From Pholis gunnellus (Eukaryota > Chordata > Actinopteri > Perciformes > Pholidae): 64,000 nucleotides of DNA. Where the stretch lies: positions 2,526,993 through 2,590,992 of the forward strand of contig OU342809.1 in assembly GCA_910591455.2 (NCBI GenBank). Reading direction: 5' to 3'. Below are positions 58,736-64,000 of this stretch, one piece after another; position 1 is the stretch's first letter; each line of letters begins with the position of its first letter. Position numbers and translations under genes: made by a program. The notes beneath the pieces are model-generated. The model was given only the letters and a program-made list of their open reading frames with translations. It was not told the origin of the DNA and did not search any database.

Positions 58736-59879
58736 CCGACCACCCCCCCCCCCCGTCCTCGCGTCGCCAGCCGTTGGATCGTGAATGCCGGTCATTCAAC
58801 CTTTTCGTCACCCTCGGCGCGCTGAGAAGCCACACGGCGTTGGAGATTATTAAAAAAAAGGAGAGGATGATTTCCTGAAGAGGCCATTCGACTTAATTCT
58901 CTCTTCTGAAAGAGGAATGACGGCGACAGCATCTCAGCACGAAATGAAAAACCTGCTCCTTGATTCCCCCCCCCCCCTCTCTCTCGACCCCCAGGTTATT
59001 ATCGGACGTGATTGGATGAAGCTGTCTGTACGTCTTCACAACCTCGTCGGTCCATAACGTCCAAATCTGGACCGTTTAGTTGGAAATAAGAAAATATGTT
59101 AGTTGGTGAAGATCTGGACTGTTGTAAAGTCTGAATGTGTTATCACTTCTGCCGGAGGATAAAAAGCTCTTAAACGCATCGGTTGAATTTTGGGAATGAC
59201 TTAATTCTGGTTTAATCCTGGAGAGAAGAACCGCAGCGAACATTTAAAAATGAGAGAAAACAATTTAAACATTTATAAAACAAATCGTTACGTTGTTATC
59301 GAGAGTAGTATATACTTATACAGTGTATTAAGAGGTCATGAATGAGGTTAATTGAGAATTCTGAACATAATTATTATTTTTCGACAAGTCCATGCGCAGA
59401 CGCAAGCAACAAGTATGAACGCCTGATATCTCTTCTTCCTCTGAGCCACAGAGCTCCATTAAAAACACCCGAATGAGCCTCACTGTTCACTGACATGTTC
59501 CTTCATCACCATGAACACACACTGTAGTTTATACCGTCCTGCTGCCACAAATACTCACTAGAGCACCAAATGTGGATTCATCCGCCACCGAAAACAGTCT
59601 CCAAAAAACGCACTATTTCCTCCCGTTTGTTTGATAAAAGTGACCTGCTGTTACTGAGACTTAAAAACAAATGTAACTATATATTTGTGCTTTTAAAGAT
59701 TTACATCTTCAGGAGGAACCAATGGGCTTTGAGCTGAGAGACGCAGACAGGAAGTCAAAGTATTGAGAGACGTTTTTGGTTTTGGTCTTTAGTGGGATTT
59801 GATGACAGAGTTATACTTGAAAGTTAACTCTTGACCTTAAAAACACAAGTTGACAAATAAAACTCAGAAGCTCCTTCAG

Positions 59880-60110
59880 TGGTGGAGGAACTCAAATCTT
59901 GTAAGTAAAAGTAGCAATACTACAGTGTAGAAATACTCTGTTATAAGTAAAAGTCCTGCATTTCAAAGTGTTGCATCAAATTTAAAGTACCAAAATGTAA
60001 AATTACTCATTATGCAGAATAACATGCTATATTATTGGATTATAATTATTGATGCATAAATGAAGTCCTCATTTCTGTTTTAAATAAATACGGGCGGGTA
60101 GCTTGTGAAT
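59880..60110. mobile_element. 'aagtaaaagta' dispersed repeat
   Basis: 'gtggtggaggaactcaaatc', 'aagtaaaagtagcaatac' and 'aagtaaaagtcctgcatt' are typical of a repeat common in percomorph fish; related fragments lie at 6090, 12430 and 44230. Confidence 0.5.
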
Positions 60111-60469
60111 TTCACCAAGGGCTCAACAAAGTTGTAAAATCATAGCATAAAGTAGCATTAAATGGAAAACACTCAAAAATACTAAATCTACTCTTCCATA
60201 ACGACTAAGAAACTCCATCTGCTTAAGAAGAGCGATGAAACGCTCCACAACAGAAATAATGAACAATGTTTGAATCTGAATTTAATTCATTATTATAAGG
60301 AAACATGAACCCTTAAAACAGCTGTTCTGTTGAGTTTTCAGAGACATTTCTACCTGAAACAGAAGACAATAAGACACCTGGGGCATCATGGGTAACTAGC
60401 CACCTGACAGTGATCAACGGGCGGTTACGGTCGTACAACTCGCTATTATACCTAATGGGCTATTGGGCT

Positions 60470-60472
<3 letters not shown>

Positions 60473-60508
<36 letters not shown>
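60473..60508. repeat. TG microsatellite
   Basis: (TG)n followed by 'ttgctggg'. Confidence 0.9.
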
Positions 60509-60509
<1 letters not shown>

Positions 60510-60514
60510 GCTGG

Positions 60515-60780
60515 GAAAGTGACAGTATATTTTGCAGAGGTATGAATATTTTATGGAGTGAACTCATTAGACGCTCAGCCTCTCGGGAGCTCAGAGGAGA
60601 GTTTGTTTTGTTCCAGATTATTTGCGTGATGAATTATACATCTCCGGGATTCAACAATATGAAAACAACACAGCTACAATTAGACGGAGGGCGGAGGGCT
60701 ATATTTACACTCCACACATCTAAAAGCCGACCTGGCCCACTTTACCGTCCGCCGGCTCACTTCCTGTCTGTGAAGGACAC
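60515..60780. promoter_or_regulatory. Candidate conserved non-coding element
   Basis: Complex, repeat-poor sequence next to the TG tract; an open frame crosses it only because stops happen to be rare. Listed as a weak candidate. Confidence 0.2.
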
Positions 60781-61689
60781 GTTAAATCTGCTTTTAAATA
60801 ATAATGATTATGAGTATAATACATATTATCTGGACTGAAACTCGTTTGAGAACTATTTGTACAAAGTGCTACGTATTCAAGTCGAACAACAACAGATAAA
60901 TGCTTCTGATGGTTATTCACAGCAGATCCAATCTGTTAAATCCACAACGACCTATTTTTAAAGGCATAGTTCAACATTCTGGGAATGAGACGAGAAGCTG
61001 GATAACAAGCGTTACTCTTTTTGTTAAAGCACAATTAAATATATGTTTTACCTGCTACAGCCTACATATCCGCTCTGTGAATCAAATCTTCTCTTTTCAG
61101 AAAGAAATCTTATAATTTATCCGGTTTAGTTTCATGATATCTTTGCATTAAGACGCCAGAGTGCTATTAGTTCTCCACCTACGTAGTTGGAGGACTTGTT
61201 TTACAGTCAGCCAGTCAAATCATTTCAAATTATATTTTTTATAAAGCCACACAAAACCAACAGACTTTGATCAACACCACGCGTTATTATCTTTGCATCT
61301 TATCTAACTTCTTAACATAAACACACGTCTTGTTCCGCTAATTAGCTGTTCAGCTACATGTTAGCGTACCTGCAAATGTCCCTTCACTCCGGTTGGATGT
61401 ATAGTCTTTGCTCTTTAAAAAAGGCACCAACAACGCGCCGCCGGTCCACGACTTGTTTGTTTACGTTGTGTCACGTTCCCTGATCGGAGCTCAGCCTGCC
61501 GGCTGCTGTCAATCAAACACAGACACGCCCACTCAGAAATAAAAAACATACATTTAATCTAAACTTAACTCCAGTTGGACTTTATCAGATAAACACCTAA
61601 AGCTTGAACACTGTGGGCAACACACTCTGTTCACTTTCCACTAGTTTTTCTGTCATCATGGTTGACTGTACCTTTAACAGTGTGATGGG

Positions 61690-61910
61690 GGGGGGGTTCG
61701 TCTCCAATCTCCTCCGGCTCCATTAGAGTGCTGACAGGGCTGTGAATGGGCTGGAGATCTCGTGGCCTCGGAGCAATCACCGCGGTCATTTCACACCCTG
61801 CTGATCCCCTCATCTGCTGCAGAGACGAGAGAGGGGCTCCGAGGGCCCCGGAGGCCCCTGATGAAGTCCTGACCTCACTCTCCACAACCCCCCCCCCCCC
61901 CCTCCCCGGG
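61690..61910. promoter_or_regulatory. Candidate conserved non-coding element between G and C runs
   Basis: GC-rich, repeat-poor sequence ('ggcctcggagcaatcaccgc', 'ctgctgatcccctcatctgc') flanked by a G10 run at 61687 and a C run at 61889. Weak candidate. Confidence 0.2.
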
Positions 61911-62404
61911 ATTAAAAAAACACTCCTCCTGCTCACAGTGAAGATGGCCGCTCAAGTTGGTCGACGGACAAAATTGGAAAGTTTTATTGTAAGATGAGAA
62001 AAGTGAGTCTGGAGTCAGTGCACCTCACAAAATGAGTAGAAACGTATAATACCTGCTTTGAAATATGACGCGTTTCATGTCAATGTGTCAGATATTCAAA
62101 GAAAAGGAAATCTGTTATTGATTCTTCTGTCAAATGTCATATTTTGGAAAGTTTTCTTCTTTACATATAAAGCTGGCAAATCCACAGATTTAAGTTCCTA
62201 ATTTTGATTCTTAAAGTTTACCAACAAATGTGTTAATGTACCCAGCCACTGGAAACGTTTAAAAAGCCAAGTATTTATGACACTTTAGGTAAGTTCAGTG
62301 TTTCTTGGTAAAAAAGAATGTTGCATTTTACAAATATACGCAATATATTTCCAAATGTAGACTTCCACACTAGTGACCTGTCTGGTTTTAACTCGTTTCC
62401 TTCT

Positions 62405-62690
62405 CTTATCAGGTACTACCCACAGCCTTCCACTTAGCACTTATTGTATTAGCATTTATTGTATCCGTATTAGTTTGTTGCATTTATTGTATCCGCATTA
62501 GTTTGTTGCACTTATTGTATTTGTATTAGTTGGTTTCTGCTCTTAGATTCTTGTGTAAACAAGGAGATGCACGTATGACTTCTGGTGACTCGTAGTTCTC
62601 TTTAATATGTTGAATACACTTATTGTAAGTCGCTTTGGATAACAGCGTCTGCTAAATGACTGTAATGTAATGTAATGATTATCAATGCTT
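62405..62690 (+). mobile_element. SINE/L2-type element with (tgtaa)n tail
   Basis: Ends 'taagtcgctttggataacag', 'cgtctgctaaatgactg', then a 'taatgtaatgtaatg' tail. This 3' end is one of the commonest in teleosts. Inside are three copies of 'gtattagtttgttgcattta' spaced about 37-40 bp. Confidence 0.7.
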
Positions 62691-63399
62691 GTCCTCTTTA
62701 GTTATCCAGTGATGATGTAACCGTAACCCTCTAGAACGCCTGCATCTGTTCGCCTGATATAGAAAACACTTTGATGATTAACTATAGAACTAAAATGAAT
62801 CCAGAAACATCCACTGATACGATTAACCTCCAGAGTCGAGAGGTTTCTTTTAGCCATAACCAGACTTTTACCATAGAGGGGATTACATTTTGACGTCTTC
62901 TAGCTTGTTGACAGTAAATCTCGTCCTTGTGATATATTTGATTCTACAAGCTCTTCGTTCTGTAAAATGTCACCGCTGTCAAGGCGGTTTGCGATCGATC
63001 AACAGCTCAAAGCGCCGTGTCGGAGCCAACCAAAGTTGAACTAGACGTGTGAGAAGATGTATTTCGGCCCTGCAAGCGAGTCCACTTATCTCAGTGATTC
63101 CATGTCAGAACTATTCCTGTTTTAAATGCTCGTGTGACTAAAATACAGATAAATATGACTTTAAACCTTAAGTTGTTATCTTTCTATTTCCTTAGTTGTT
63201 CGTAATGTAGCTCTGTTTGGTTTCTTGGGATTTGTACATCTTATTATACGATACTAATTAAGTGTGAACAAATGTTCAGCCTAACAGATTTGGTATCGTT
63301 TGAAACTTTTGTGACGGATCCAGAAGGGTCCAGATTCATGTTCTGCAGGTTCAGTATGTAAGTTGATGATCAGCATTACTGAACATCAGGATGCAGACT

Positions 63400-64000
63400 T
63401 TAATGAATCTCTTATCTGAGTCCCAGATAACCAGCGGGCGTCTTCCCTGTGAGCAGAAGCAGAGAAACAGTGGAGGGAAAAAACAACAACACGCAATCAG
63501 AGCAGTAAATGACAATCTGCTGCCCGACAAAACCAGAGATGAGCTGGCCGAAGAAAAAAAAGAAAGAAGAAGAAATGTCACGTTCAGGGGGGGCGACGCA
63601 GTCCCACTCATGTAATGATCTCGAATCAGAGGCCACTAAAAGGACAATTTTCCTCCCCAGGCTTTAATGTGTGATACTCATCAGCTTCTCTGCCTCAAAT
63701 AGAAACTGATGTGCCGGCTCTCTGCCTGTTTCTGGGGAAAGTGAGAATTTCAATTACCTCGCCTCAGCGGCGGCCAATCTTAATAACTTCTTTCTTAATT
63801 CGTGTTCACGTCGGCGTCGAGGCGTTGCATCCAGGCGTTCCTCCTCACAACGGGCTGCAGAATACGAGACTGGCACCACTTAGCTCCATTGGGACCCCCG
63901 CTCCCCCATCCCTGCTAACCGCCCAGCTCCTGTTGGAATAAAGGTCAAGTAATCAGGCATCTGGAAGGACAGCTCATTTGTCATCCCTTGATAAATGCGT
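63400..64000. promoter_or_regulatory. Candidate conserved non-coding element at window end
   Basis: Repeat-poor sequence with 'atttcaattacctcgcc', 'cggccaatcttaataac', 'tcttaattcgtg' and 'caagtaatcaggc'. It continues past the window. No splice signals or open frames that look coding. Confidence 0.3.

Overview
The window is vertebrate nuclear DNA, almost certainly from a ray-finned (percomorph-like) teleost. The support is short GT-AG introns, a dispersed-repeat load typical of bony fish (L2-like 3' tails, palindromic MITEs carrying 'gcttagcttagc', long CA/TG microsatellites) and fish-like versions of vertebrate genes. Six protein-coding genes can be built exon by exon. There are no rRNA, tRNA or CRISPR features that I can support.

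Layout. (1) 78-5494, minus: an acyl-CoA thioesterase of the ACOT1/2/4-BAAT alpha/beta-hydrolase family, seven coding exons visible, 3' end outside the window. (2) 5.5-14.3 kb: repeat-rich intergenic DNA. (3) 14349-15761, minus: intronless kbtbd13 (BTB-BACK-kelch). (4) 19133-21953, plus: a PIM-family Ser/Thr kinase with six exons. (5) 25065-35070, plus: a transmembrane scavenger-receptor-like gene with nine single-exon SRCR domains, one Ig-like domain, a TM segment and a short tail. (6) 40902-43746, plus: ftsj1, a tRNA 2'-O-ribose methyltransferase with ten coding exons. (7) 46005-52996, plus: a BRD1/BRPF2-type chromatin scaffold with PHD-knuckle-PHD, bromodomain and PWWP, and a non-coding first exon near 44.4-44.7 kb. 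(8) 54.5-64 kb: gene-free DNA with repeats, a 145-bp CA tract and several stretches that look like candidate conserved non-coding elements.

The genes do not form a pathway; they are housekeeping or regulatory neighbours with one immune-type gene set between pim and ftsj1. The SRCR gene is the most unusual region. Its domains alternate between a canonical eight-cysteine type (B) and a six-cysteine type (A) that has lost the Cys2-Cys7 pair. In type A, the loop where Cys2 should be carries an Asp/Tyr-rich insertion that differs in length from copy to copy. The two-exon A/B module has been recently duplicated, one intron holds a broken hAT-type transposase, a promoter-like block occurs three times, and a ~500-bp direct repeat brackets the whole locus.

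The BRD1-like gene has one apparent frameshift, a seven-G run in the PWWP exon where six would keep frame. This may be a sequencing or assembly error, because homopolymers and a 46-bp C tract are close by.
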